This document shows positions 1 through 10,966 of a stretch of 64,000 bases of DNA, piece after piece. The DNA comes from Panax quinquefolius (lineage: Eukaryota; Streptophyta; Magnoliopsida; Apiales; Araliaceae), in the NCBI GenBank assembly GCA_020205615.1, contig CM035168.1:1815830-1879829 (forward strand). Reading direction: 5' to 3'. Within the stretch, counting starts at the first letter, position 1, and each line of letters begins with the position of its first letter. A model generated the notes under the pieces. The model ran no database searches, was not told the DNA's origin, and worked only from the letters and a program-made list of their open reading frames with translations. The translations under genes were made by a program, and so were the position numbers.

Positions 1-1290
1 AAGTTTTTCCCATCAGCGAAGTCGGCAAAACTACGGAACGATATTCACACCTTTGCACAGTTTGACTCAGAATCGTTATATGAGGCGTGGGTAAGATTTA
101 AGGATATGCTCCGTAAGTGCCTTCATCATGGAATTCCGCAGTGGATGCAGTTAGGGATATTTTATGATGGTTTGCACGCGTCTACAAGGGCCAGTATTGA
201 TGCAGCAGCAGGGGGAACGATCATGTCTAAGAGTTTTGATGAGGCATATCAGCTGTTAGAGACAATGGCCACCAACAACTATCAAGGGCCCATGACTAGG
301 TCTAACCTCTCCAAACATCGTGAAAGTTTGACGTAGATGCGATGATGACAAAGATTAGCAAAGACAAGTGGCCGCATATAGCTAAGCAAGTGGAAACATG
401 GGCGCCCACAATCCACACAACAGTAGCAATGGTTTGTGAATTATGTGTCAGTCATGCTACGGATCAATGTGCCATAAATTCGAATCACTTCAATTCAGTG
501 AGGGAGCTATAATCGATCTACCCAACCTTACCCGAATCAAAATGCATATAATCCGGTTGAGAAATCATCCGGGGTTTTCATGGAGTAACAATCAAGCTCA
601 AGCTCAAGCAACCGAGACAACAAAACACATCCGGATTTCAAAATCGAGATACAACAACCAGAGAGAAGAAATCGGGTTGGGAGGAAGCCTTGGAAAAATT
701 CATTAGGGCTACTGACAAAAAGAACGAGGAACAAGAGAAAAAATTTAATCAAATGGAGATGAATATGAAAAGCCAAGGTGCGTCGATCAAGAATTTGGAA
801 AATCAAGTGGGGCAAATAGCACATGCACTTAATAACCGACCACTTGGAACACTTCCGAGTGACATAGAGAAAAATTCGGGTAAAGATGAGCATTGTAAGG
901 ATGTAACTCTACGAAGTGGAAAGGATTTGCAAGAGACAGTCATGGATAGGAAAAAGAGGGACAACGATGCAACAAGTGAAATAGAGGAAGTTATGGATAC
1001 CAGAAAACGTCAAGATGTGACTTTAGAGCAGAAAGAACCGGAACCAACCATCACAATGCCTCCCATACCGTATCCGCAGAGGTTTCAGAAATCCAAGTTG
1101 GATAAGCAGTTTTCACGATTCTTGGATATTTTCAAAAAACTGCATATCAACATCCCCTTTGTCGAAGCCTTAGAACAAATGCCGAGTTACGCCAAGTTTA
1201 TGAAGGAGGTTTTGTCGAGGAAGAGGAAATTAGGTGAGTTCGAAACAGTGGCATTGACCGAAGAATGCAACGCGATTATTCAGAATAAGT
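1..1290 (+). pseudogene. Athila-type gag, partial and frameshifted
   Basis: Gag forms the particle that packages element RNA. The reading frame is open from the first base to 336 and includes the typical stretch EAWVRFKDMLRKCLHHGIP. It then stops. A CCHC-like knuckle follows in another frame at about 435-470 (CELC, then H and C), then a short run RNHPGFSWSNNQ in a third frame at about 560-600. A basic, Lys/Glu-rich coiled-coil-like C-terminal part is open again from about 690. At least two frame changes therefore separate the gag pieces. No start codon is visible because the gene begins upstream of the window. Confidence 0.75.
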
Positions 1291-1720
1291 TACCACCAAA
1301 GCTTAAGGATCCATGTAGCTTTAATATACCATGTGAAATTGGAAATCAGATTTCGGGTCGAGCATTGTGTGATTTGGGGGCCAATATAAATTTGATGCCA
1401 TTATCCGCTCTACAACCGCTTGGACTTCGTGCTCCACGACCCGACAAATATCGGTTTGCAAATAAGCGATCGATCGCTTATATATCCACGAGGTATTGTT
1501 GAGGATGTTTTAGTTAAAGTGGATAAATTCATCTTCCCCGCAGATTTCTTCATCTTGGATTGTGAAGTGGATAGCGAAATCCCAATTATTCTTGGGCGAC
1601 CATTTTTAGCAACGGATAGAACTTTGATTGATGTGCAAAAAGGAGAATTGACGATACGAGTTGAAGATCAACAGGTCACCTTTAATGTTTTTAAGTCAAT
1701 GTCTTATCTTAAAGAAAAAG
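1291..1720 (+). pseudogene. Athila-type retrotransposon aspartic protease, frameshifted
   Basis: This pepsin-like retroviral-type protease would cut the polyprotein. The catalytic loop reads CDLGANINLMPLS (Asp codon at 1371), with Leu where most retropepsins have Thr or Ser; DLGA is the usual form in Athila-like elements. About 30 codons later the frame shifts (near 1440-1480) and the rest of the domain continues in the next frame, with IPIILGRPFLAT (the flap-distal ILGRPF motif). The domain is recognisable but cannot be translated as one protein. Confidence 0.75.
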
Positions 1721-1929
1721 CTGAATGTTTGCGGGTTGATATCATGGAGGAATTGGTTAATCACAAGCTCAGTGGAAATTATTTGGAGGACCCGATTGAA
1801 TCCATTTTGCTCGGGATAGACGAATGCGGCATTGAAGAGGACATTGAATATGTCAAATGGATAGATACATCATCTGTCTTCCAGAAAAGCAATCAATCAT
1901 TCGAAACCCTTGATATGCCCGTAATTGAA

Positions 1930-3054
1930 GGTAAAAAGTTCAAACCCTTGATAGAAGAACCACCAGTGTTAGAATTAAAGCCACTTCCATCTCATCTGCA
2001 GTATGTTTATTTGGGAAAAGATGCTACTCTACCAGTTATTGTTTCGACGGAGTTAACTGTCACGCAAAAGGAGAAACTGCTACGGGTCTTGCGAGAGTTC
2101 AAAATAGCAATTGGGTGGTCTATAGCGGATATTCGGGGAATTAGTCCATCATATTGTATGTATAAGATTTTAATGGAAGAGGGGGCAAAACCAACCATTG
2201 AGATACAAAGAAGGCTAAACCCCATTATGAAGGATGTAGTGAAAAAGGAGATCATAAAATGGTTGGATGCCAACATTATTTACCCATTCTCGGACAGTTC
2301 ATGGGTGAGTCTTGTACAGTGCGTACCAAAGAAAGGGGGTATGACAGTGTTGAAGAATGAAGCTAATGAGCTCATCCCTACTAGAACAGTTACATGATGG
2401 ATAGTATGTATGGACTACCGTAAGCTGAATAAAGCCACACGAAAGGATCACTTCCCTTTTCCATTCATTGATCAGATGTTGGATAGGCTAGCGGGACATC
2501 AGTTCTACTGTCTTTTGGATGGATATTTTGGGTATAATCAAATTTCCATAGCACCGGAGGATCAAGAGAAAACTACAATCATATGCCCCTACGGTACGTT
2601 TGCATTTCGGCGTATGTCTTTTGGGTTATGTAATGAACCGGCAACCTTTCAACGGTACATGATGGCAATCTTCTCCAATATGGTCGAACAAAATTTGGAG
2701 GTATTTATGGATGACTTTTCTGTGTTCGGTGATAGCTTTGATTTATGTTTAAAAAATCTGATTTTAGTGTTGAAACGATGCGTGGAGACTAACCTGGTCC
2801 TTAATCGGGAAAAATGCCACTTCATGGTGAAAGAAGGGATTATTTTGGGGCATAAGGTTTCTGCAGCAGGGTTAGAGGTGGACAAATCGAAGATTAAGAC
2901 AATTGAGAAATTACCTCCTCCATCATCTGTGAAGGAAATCCGGAACTTCTTGGGACATGTGGGTTTCTATAGACGCTTCATTAAAGATTTCTCCAAAATT
3001 TCAAAACCCTTATGTTCCTTGTTGGAGAAAGACGTGCCTTTCAAGATGAATTAG
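1930..3054 (+). pseudogene. Athila-type reverse transcriptase, in-frame stops
   Basis: This domain copies element RNA into DNA. The frame carries the linker before RT, then MDYRKLNKATRKDHFPFP, the fingers/palm stretch GYFGYNQI, the block TFAFRRMSFGLCNEPATFQRYM, and the polymerase active site VFMDDFSVFG (Asp codons at 2710 and 2713). The thumb begins with NREKCHFMV and ILGHKVS. One TGA stop at 2395-2397 sits just before the conserved MDYRKLN block. A TAG at 3052-3054 ends the frame at the RNase H boundary. Both stops lie in one continuous frame, so this region has point nonsense changes and no indels. Confidence 0.85.
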
Positions 3055-3471
3055 TCATGTATCGAGGCATTTGAGGTATTAAAGAAGAAGTTGGTCTCTG
3101 CTCCAATTATTGTGGCGCCTGATTGGTCTTTACCGTTCGAATTGATGTGCGACGCCAGCGACTACGCAGTTGGAGCAGTATTGGGACAACGTCACGACAA
3201 GATTTTTCACATAATCTACTATTCCAGCAAGACGTTGACGGATGCCTAGTTGAACTACACAACCACCGAAAAAGAATTACTTGCAGTTGTGTTTGCCTTC
3301 GACAAATTCAGAGCATATCTGATTGGGACCACGGTAATTGTCTATACGGATCATTCTACCATTAAGTATCTGATTGAGAAGAAGGACGCTAAACCGAGGT
3401 TAATACAGTGGGTATTATTGCTGCAAGAATTTGATTTGGAGATCCGAGATAGAAAAGGTACCAAAAATTAG
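3055..3471 (+). pseudogene. Athila-type RNase H, in-frame stops
   Basis: The domain follows RT directly in the same frame and would degrade RNA in RNA-DNA hybrids. Visible catalytic surroundings are MCDASDYAVGAVLGQ (first Asp), [12 protein letters not shown] (Glu) and [11 protein letters not shown] (second Asp). A TAG at 3247-3249 falls just before the LNYTTTEKE block, where Athila-type proteins have Gln, and another TAG at 3469-3471 follows GTKN before VADHISRLE. Both fit CAG-to-TAG changes. The domain is otherwise complete. Confidence 0.8.
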
Positions 3472-4262
3472 GTGGCGGATCATATTTCTCGGTTGGAAAA
3501 CGTGGAGGTTCAGAATAAAGACAACATAATGATCAATGAGAAATTTCTGGATGAACAACTTCTCAGAGTAACCCCAATATTACCATGGTACGCAGATTAC
3601 GTGAATTACGTGGTTGCTAAAGTGTTACCACCGGATTTGAACTCACAACAACGAAAGAAATTCCTCCACGACATGAAGCAATACTATTGGGATGAACCAT
3701 TTCTGTTTAAGGCCTGCACCGATCAAATGATTAGACATTTTGTACCACATGAAGAGATGGACAGCATACTGGGTCATTGCCACTCATCAGATTATGGAGG
3801 CCATTATTCCGGTGATCGAACAGCAGCCAAGGTGTTACAATTAGGATTTTTCTGGCCTTCTTTATTCAAGGATGCTTACCTCTATGTGCTAAAGTGTGAT
3901 CGGTGCCAACGTGTAGGTAATATCTCCAAGCGCAATGAAATGCCATCATCTCCAAGCGCAACTCAATTTTGGAGGTAGAACTGTTCGACGTATGGGGAAT
4001 CGATTTTATGGGACCTTTCCCATCATCTTTCAATAATCAGTACATTCTGTTGGCGGTCGATTATGTTTCCAAATTGGTAGAAGCCGCAGCTTTACCCACC
4101 AATGATGCCAACGTTGTCCTCCGATTCTTAAAGAAAAAAATCTTCACACGATTTGGGATGCCGAGGGCGATAATAAGTGATGAGGGAACTCATTTCTGTA
4201 ATAAGCAGTTCACTAAATTGCTTGTAAAGTATGGGACAATTCTGGGAGTTTCAAGCTATTAA
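3472..4262 (+). pseudogene. Athila-type integrase, truncated before the catalytic Glu
   Basis: Integrase would insert the cDNA. The N-terminal zinc-binding HHCC region is present (HCHSSDYGGHYSGDRTA, then KCDRCQRV). The catalytic core starts with [11 protein letters not shown] (first Asp) and reaches [13 protein letters not shown] (second Asp). The frame shifts by one step near 3960, next to a short local duplication of the sequence encoding SKRNEMP. The protein ends at 4260, before the region that should carry the catalytic Glu, so the D,D-35-E triad is incomplete. Confidence 0.8.
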
Positions 4263-5387
4263 AAAGCATTTTGGTAATTTTTAGAGGTGCAGCGTCGGGG
4301 CGCTCAACATTAGATTAATCCCAGCCACAATGGCACTTTGGTAGGGATTTCATTGACCGTCTTTGGCGTTGACCGACGGGTTGACTTGCTAAGGGAAGGT
4401 TATTTGCTAAGTTGATTTGGAAAAGGATTAGTGTACAAGATGGGAGGTATATAAGATTTATTTACATTAAAGTAGGAAACTAATCTATACAATTGGAGAT
4501 TGATCAGGGAGGCAAGAGGAGAATTTGAAGGATTTTACTTGGAGTTTTTCTTCTTCTTCATTCTTTTAATTTGTGTAATTCTTTAAGGATGATTTGCAAA
4601 AGATTGTTGGTTTTAATTTTCGTCATGAACTAATTTCTTTAATTAAGATTCCAATTGAACCTTTTATGGTTATGAATTAATTATTTGATTTATTCCAATT
4701 ATTTATGTTGAAGTGAATTGTTCATCTTGCCTTGCATTTATTGATTAATTATCTGGCCAATAATTACCTTGTTACTCTAGAAGGAATTGAAAGAGGAATT
4801 CTATGGTTAGAACTGTAGAACTGGGCATGGTGACATGTGACTTATTTATTTGCAAAGTGAATAATTAGGTTTGTGAATTGAATGAAAATATTTGTTCACC
4901 GCATGTAACACATAAGGAATTGGGATTGTAAAGAGTTTAATTCAATTTTTTTGTATAGGAATATAGCAAAATTAATCTAGATTAAATAGAAGGCAATTGA
5001 TTACTTGGAACAAGACTTTTGGCATTTGAGAATTCCTGTTAATAATTCAGTAGGCATAATAATTGGGATAATTGGATAATTGATTTATAGTTCATAATTG
5101 GGGAAATTGGAGTCTTAATCCTTATTTATCTGAATTCAAACAAATTTTAGTTTTGTTTATTTTCTTTCTTTTAGATTAATTTCTTTTAATTGTTTAATTT
5201 AATTTTCTTAATTCGAAAAATCACAATTTATGGTTGTTTAAATAAAATTGAATTGATATAGTGCTAGTAGTTGGAGTTTATTAATTAGAATTCTCTGTGG
5301 GATTGACACTCTATCTTATCACTCTATTACTTGTTGACCGTGTATACTTGCACGTTTACTTTGATTGTGAAATCAACCAACACTCCA
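4263..5387 (+). repeat. LTR-like sequence of the Athila element
   Basis: There is no protein coding here. A TATA-like run lies near 4448 (GGTATATAAG), with a pyrimidine-rich leader and AT-rich sequence downstream. Near the right end is CTGTGGGATTGACACTC and a CTTGTTGACCGTGTATACTTG stretch, wording common near the 3' end of Athila-type LTRs. It follows the truncated integrase directly. I could not find a paired LTR or the exact ends, so the limits are approximate. Confidence 0.45.
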
Positions 5388-7547
5388 TGATCGTTGAGTT
5401 TACTTTTATCTTCACTCTACGATCACTGACTGTCTTGGTCTTTGAGATGAACTTAACTAAGAAATTCTATTGGGTTAAGGTAGTTTAGGAAGGGCCAACC
5501 TCTTAGAGTGAGCTAAGGGTCAGGTTTGTCCCTGAGGCACTTTTCAGATGAATTTGTTTTTAGGAGTAATTTGCACTGATATCTCTCTTGACCTTTTCTG
5601 GTGAGGAGATCCTTTATCAACTTTAGACAATTGCATTTGCTGTGATCGTGGTGTCTTCTTACTTTTACACTACGATCATATGTTTGATTGTAGGAGCTCC
5701 ACGATTTTGAATTGGGTGGCTAAAAGGTTATCAGTAGTATGTTTTGAAATGTTCCTACTGACTATGGATCTTCATTTTGTTCATCGATCACAAAGTTTTG
5801 GGACTCTGTAGCTGGTACACTGCTTTATAGTATATCTCTGATGGTTTAGAGTTTCTATACTGTTAGCAGATTACTGATCTCCCATAGTTGATACTGTCTT
5901 CTCAGAGAGACCTAAGTTTTTCTTCTTCATGTGTTGCAAAAGGCAACCTTGCATATCTCATTTCGGTCAAGTCATTAAATCTTCTTGTATGATCGTAGAA
6001 ATGGGCATTTTCGTATTTGATCATTCTACGATCCTTTGACAAAGACTACTTCTGAACGTAGTATTCTTTGTCGATTTGTGCTTCTTTGAAGTTCTCTCCC
6101 ATAATGAGTTCCTCATGATTGATGCTCGATGATCCTCCGTAGTCGCCTTCCTTGAGGATTCTTCTCTTATGACATGCTTTGCATGATTGAGCATATAAGA
6201 CCCTTTTCTTCTTTTATTGAATGGCCTGCTTCCATACAAAGATCAGCAGCCATGTGAGCTTCATTTAGATTAGCTCAGCAGGTCTTCAAGGACATGCTTT
6301 GATATGTAGGAATTTTGTCAGAATAATTTTTGAACAGTCCTAAGCCTTCTGCTGGTTGACTCTTCTTGACTGAAGTCTTTTGCTTTATCATTCCTTAGTG
6401 TGGTCAGATAGACCAAGTACCTGCAGGTTAGATATTTCTAATTTTTGGTACCCATGGTTAGATGGGTCCTGCTAGGTTAGTTACTAAACCCCTATTCCTC
6501 ATATATTTGGATACACATCATATGCTAAGTTATGATCTCAGAGTTTAAATGTTCATAGATTGAGAATTAGCTCTATGATTTATTAGTATCTAGTTGATTC
6601 ATGGAGGTGATCAGTTTCTATGAATCTTCAAAATTCTCTTGTAGATCTGATCATACTCTGTGTATCATTAAACACTTAGACCATAGGATGTATAAGGCAC
6701 ATTAACCCATCAGTAAGGATTTCTTCACATACAATCGACCTGTGAGGCTCTCAAAACCATTTCAGGTCTCTTTCAAGTTATCATCTTCAACCTAAAACTT
6801 GGATGGAGAGAAAGTTTATAGACATTTGAGTTTCTATCATCAGTGTACTTTTTCTCTTCACTTTTTTAGATAGATTATGAGTACTTGAAGGAAAGTTGTT
6901 ATAATTCATGAGTAAGGTGCAAATCTGATGTTCATATCTATATTAGCGAGGAACCGTACCTTTTTTTTCATTAGTTTCTTATGATGATCATTTATCTTAG
7001 ATATACTCAGTTTAGGCATTGATGTGCATGTTTTCTCATTTGCTTCTGACAGCCAGTTGCTCCAGTTGATCTTCAGTCACCCGGTTATGGTCTTGAAAAT
7101 ACAAGCTAAGAGAGTGTCAGCATCTCTAATTCTTTGACATCCTTGAGTTCACATGATTTACATCCAGCTGTAGGTTGACTAGACATATGGTTGAGAAGTT
7201 CTTCTCTCTTCTTTCGATAAGCATTACTTAGCATGTATGGCCTTTTCGTCTTTTCAGGCTGGTGGATGTTTGAATCTTTTCTGTTGATATCTCTTGAGCT
7301 TTCTAGCCTGGTCTTCAGACAACAAGATTGACATCGAGCAATGATTGGTCTTGTTGATATGGCGATCGAGAACATGGACCAATCTGAGCAGTTTCAGGTG
7401 TATATACACATTTACCTGTACACAATATTTCCAACGTGTGAGCTCATCTGAATACAACAAGTGACTTACTACTAAACTAATTTTAGAACAATGTTTGCGC
7501 CTAGGATCAGACTCAAAGCGATTAGCTTTTGAATATAGCATGAGAAC
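5388..7547 (-). other. Non-coding internal region of the copia-type element
   Basis: More than 2 kb without a recognisable protein. Short minus-strand frames near 7106-7562 match no gag or pol motif I know. Three hairpins are visible: arms 5388-5399/5414-5425 and 5643-5654/5667-5678 (12 nt, one mismatch each) and 5991-6000/6024-6033 (10 nt, perfect). Otherwise I see only AT-rich unique-looking sequence. Confidence 0.45.
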
Positions 7548-7549
7548 CT

Positions 7550-7561
7550 GCTCTGATACCA
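7550..7561 (-). other. Primer-binding site (initiator Met tRNA type)
   Basis: Read on the minus strand this is TGGTATCAGAGC, matching the 3' end of plant initiator Met tRNA, where minus-strand DNA synthesis would start. Two bases separate it from the LTR end at 7564. It fixes the orientation: LTR on the right, internal region on the left. Confidence 0.8.
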
Positions 7562-7961
7562 ATTGTTAGTTCCCAGTAGGCACAATAGATCTAGAAGGGG
7601 GGGGGGGGTTGAATAGATCCTTTTACTTTCAAATACTTTTCTGATTTATTTTGTATTGCTAATAATTTAGCATGTGACAAACATAAGAATCTTTTCAAGC
7701 ACAACGGAATAAGTAAAAGATCCCTTTCATTGATATATTCATAATCATACATACATTGTTCGTAGAGTTAGTTCAGTGATAAGTAGTTAAAACATACATA
7801 GCAGTTATAAAAGTAAATGTACATAATGTAAATGACATAAAGTAAAAGACACAAGGGGTTTTAAGTGGTTCAGAGACTCAAGCTCCTAATTCACTCTTCT
7901 GCTTTCAACTAGCAGGATTTTCACTAAGGAAGGGCAGCACCCTGAATCAATAAGATTCCTT

Positions 7962-8070
7962 CACGACCAGTAGCCTTGGGACTTCAGTTCACTAAGAACT
8001 CTTCAAGGCCAGCAGCCTTGGAACTTCTCTAGTTCCCTAGGAACTCTTCAAGCCCAGTAGGCTTGGAACT
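7962..8070. repeat. Three ~42-45 bp units with short hairpins
   Basis: Units begin near 7962, 8004 and 8049. Units two and three form 6-bp stems with 5-nt loops: CAAGGC/GCCTTG at 8004-8020 and CAAGCC/GGCTTG at 8049-8065. One position differs in both arms so that pairing is kept. Unit one has a broken stem. Confidence 0.7.
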
Positions 8071-10499
8071 TCATTTAGTCCCTCCGGACAAGGACCCCTC
8101 AGGCCCTAGCTTCTTGTTGTTGTAGTTGTTGTTGTTGTTGGTGCTGAGATACTAAGATGTCATTAAGCTCTGAACATCTTGTGTACTTAGCAGCTTGGTG
8201 TGGTCCTCTTGGCTTTCATCTTCGAGTCCGGACCACTTCTTCTTTAGTGCAGCTGATCTTCATTCTTTTATGCTCATTTTCATCTGGTATCAGCTATGCA
8301 CCATCACCATCCGGGTTTGCTAAGTCTCCGTGCTTTTAGTAGACTTTGTCTGGCACTTAGCAATCCCCGAACCCTTCTTGAATACTTTGCGAGTATATGG
8401 TTCGCACTTGTTCGATTCAAATTTTTGGTTCGTGGTGATTTGTAGAGTGGCTCTTTTCTTCTTTCAGTACTCACCACTTTCCCGAATGCCATCTTCTTGG
8501 CCTTCTCCTCACTTTCTCGGCTTGCCGCCATCTTCATGGCATTCTCATCTTTGTTGAGTGAAGCTTCGATCTGTTTGAGTCCTTCTTCAAAGTCGCCTTG
8601 CCCACCTTGGTAGTCTCAACGTCATCGAGACTTGTTCTATCGATCTTTGGTGGAACTCGTAGAGTCAACAATAAGATTTACCAACTCAACGATTCTCAGA
8701 ACTTCACAATCATCGCCACTCTTGATCTTTGAAGCTCATTAATTTATACTTCGCTTCCCAATCTTCCCATTGGAAAGTAGCCGTTGAAAGCTATTCAAAT
8801 TACTTCGCAGATCTCGAGTTATTTGGTGCAGACTTCAGATGTGACATGACATCTTTTTTCTAACTTCCTGACACTGCAGTCTGCTGTTTCATCAACCCTG
8901 TCAGATATGTCACTTTGATATCTTGGGCAGGTCGATGACTTTATTTCACCCTTCTAATTTCTCGATCAGAGGTTGTCCTTGCATCGATGCTCTCAATAAG
9001 CTCTTGTCCGAATATTATCCTTCAGATTGAACCATTACCAATGCTTCAGTCTTCAGCTATTCGAACTTTACGATTCTGATGCATATCTTCATGGACCTGA
9101 TCGTAGTGTCTTGTTGACTGGTAGAGACAACACTACGATCTTGAAGAGTGTTGATTGGATCTTCAATGTAGAGAACCTCTTCCTTCTCTTGTGCAGTGCT
9201 TCATCACTTCATTTGCCTAGACTGTTCTCAAATACTGATGGCTTGACTTCTTGCTCTGGCCCCTTCTGAATAACAAGACACTTCAAATTTATGGCGTGTC
9301 CAAATTTCGCTTTCTCCTCGTGATCTCCCGCTCACTTATCATCAATGGATCAATCCCAATGCTTAATCACTTTAGCCTTGTTATTCGTAGGTCGACCAAG
9401 ATCTTTGAGTATACTTCATCGCTTTTATTCTTTGTCCGGCAAACACTACAATCCTGGTTACTTCCAAGATCGTTGTCATCTTTCTTCTCGACAACATCGC
9501 ATATATTTGACTTTCCTTAATACCATCAAGTCTTCTTATGATCATCTTATGGAAGACTTTACCTTGAATAGCTTCCTCGAACTCAACTGATCTTTGATTG
9601 AGTTGATGCTAGATCTTCTATTAGCTTGCATGCCATTCGTTGAGTGCTCTCTGGCTTTCTTCAAGTGAGATGTATCTTTGCATTACCAACCAGAGGCTTT
9701 ATTCCTTTGGATATTCTGGGAGTGCTTATTTGAGAATCGTATTAGCTCTTCGATTCTGCCTTGGCGTTGTGAGCACATCTGTTGAGGTCTTAGTTCTGCA
9801 CTCTACGATTCAGCTTTGGCCGTGCAGACACTACGACTCCGAGATCAGATCTTGACACTACAATTTCTGTCGTTGTGCTTGTTGTTTCATCTGATCTTGT
9901 TCGACTATGATTTCTGCCTTTGATACGATCAAAAAACTCTACGATTCTGAGTGTAGTCTACGATCCCTTACTTGACCGTTAGTAGACTCTACGACTCCCA
10001 GTGTAGTCTACGATCCTTTACTTGTTTTCGGCAGATGCCTCGGCTTCAACAGAAAGCGGCATCGCTCTCACGATTCGTAACATGACTTCCTCGGCCAGAC
10101 TACGGTCCCGAGGAAGTTCTCCTCGACACACTACGATCCTTCCTCGTCTCTCCTGGAAGTATACGAACTCCGAGATCAACTATCGTGCAGACTACGATTC
10201 TGCCTCGATAGTTCTCGAGTTTTCCTCGACTCTCCTGGCAGATTACGATTTCTGGTGCAGTGCTCGACGATCAGACATGCCTATTTATTACATCATAAGA
10301 TCAACCTAACATACTTGATCTTTCTATATTTATAGTCCTTGTACATCATTTCTTTTTAAGGACTTTACAAAGCTGTTTTGCTTGTGTAGGATTAACCTTA
10401 CACATTTGATCAATTCATTCTAAGTCCTTGTACATATGTTTCTATTATCTATCAAAGGACTTTACAGCTTTTCTTAATGCAAGCATACTTGCATATTCA

Positions 10500-10502
<3 letters not shown>

Positions 10503-10548
<46 letters not shown>
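10503..10548. repeat. (TA)n microsatellite
   Basis: An uninterrupted AT dinucleotide run of about 46 bases near the right edge of the copia-type LTR. Confidence 0.95.
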
Positions 10549-10550
<2 letters not shown>

Positions 10551-10597
10551 TAATCAAATCATATGTAAATAGGAATATCATTCACATGCTTATTTCT

Positions 10598-10925
10598 GAC
10601 AACTTGGAATCCCTCTATAAAAGCTTGCAAATTCATACATATATTCTAAACAAGATAACGAAACATCTTACTTAATGACAATGGATTGGCCCATATTCAT
10701 CAAAAACAAAGGAAAAATAATCAAGAGAAGTAGTAGCATAGGAATATTCAATAAACAATAATATTTACATTGGAGACTAACCCATTATACTAACATTGGA
10801 GACTAATCCATTCAATCAAACCTTTGAACCACATAAATTAACAAAAAATTGCATTGAATCGAAACCCACAAGCTACAGTAGACGAAAAGAAGAAGAAAAA
10901 CCCAAATAATCAAACATAACATAAT
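10598..10925. other. Unassigned AT-rich sequence
   Basis: I see no gene. A short direct repeat with the core ATTGGAGACTAA occurs twice at about 10769-10815. The stretch may belong to the sequence the neighbouring elements landed in. Confidence 0.4.

Positions 10926-10962
<37 letters not shown>
10926..10962. repeat. (CA)n(TA)n compound microsatellite
   Basis: An alternating CA run turns into a TA run that abuts the solo LTR start. TA-rich sequence (TATATAT) resumes immediately after the LTR at 14569, so the LTR probably inserted into this microsatellite. Confidence 0.9.

Positions 10963-10966
<4 letters not shown>

Larger units (their letters stand above)
1..5387 (+). mobile_element. Athila-type Ty3/gypsy retrotransposon, 5' end outside window, inactive
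   Basis: The order gag, protease, reverse transcriptase, RNase H, integrase on the plus strand is that of Ty3/gypsy. The variants seen (DLGA in place of DTG/DSG in the protease, FMDDF at the polymerase site, a gag zinc knuckle starting CELC) are those of the Athila group of non-chromoviruses. The left part is cut by the window edge. The integrase stops early and runs into LTR-like sequence, so the rest of integrase and any envelope-like region are missing. Frames are broken by at least three shifts and several in-frame stops. Assignment to Athila rests on motif recognition without alignment. Confidence 0.85.
5388..10597 (-). mobile_element. Copia-type (Sirevirus-like) LTR element, minus strand, partial
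   Basis: A primer-binding site complementary to initiator Met tRNA reads leftward at 7550-7561. A long LTR lies to its right (starting TGTTAG on the plus strand at 7564) and internal sequence to its left. The internal part has no recognisable gag or pol and no left LTR is seen, so the element is truncated or non-autonomous. CpG-containing hairpins with arms like TGATCGTAGTGT occur on both sides of the PBS, tying the two parts together. CpG-rich palindromes are known in Sirevirus LTRs. The left and right limits are estimates. Confidence 0.5.
7564..10597 (-). repeat. LTR of the copia-type element (5' LTR on minus strand)
   Basis: The plus-strand left end reads TGTTAG and is followed by a G-run and TTGAATAGATCC near 7598, the same arrangement as the left end of the copia LTRs at 25737 and 39066. 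The right end is placed at CTGACA near 10597 as a likely TG...CA boundary, but no target duplication confirms it. It contains three short hairpin repeats near 7962-8070, a TTG microsatellite at 8117-8144, and a dense cluster of CTACGATC-like words at 9800-10260, which would be the U3 side. Small reading frames inside have no protein similarity I recognise. Confidence 0.55.

Noticed and set aside
8157..9855. Multiple plus-strand frames of 60-90 codons
   Set aside because: They lie in the copia-type LTR, have no shared reading frame, start context or recognisable domain, and overlap each other.
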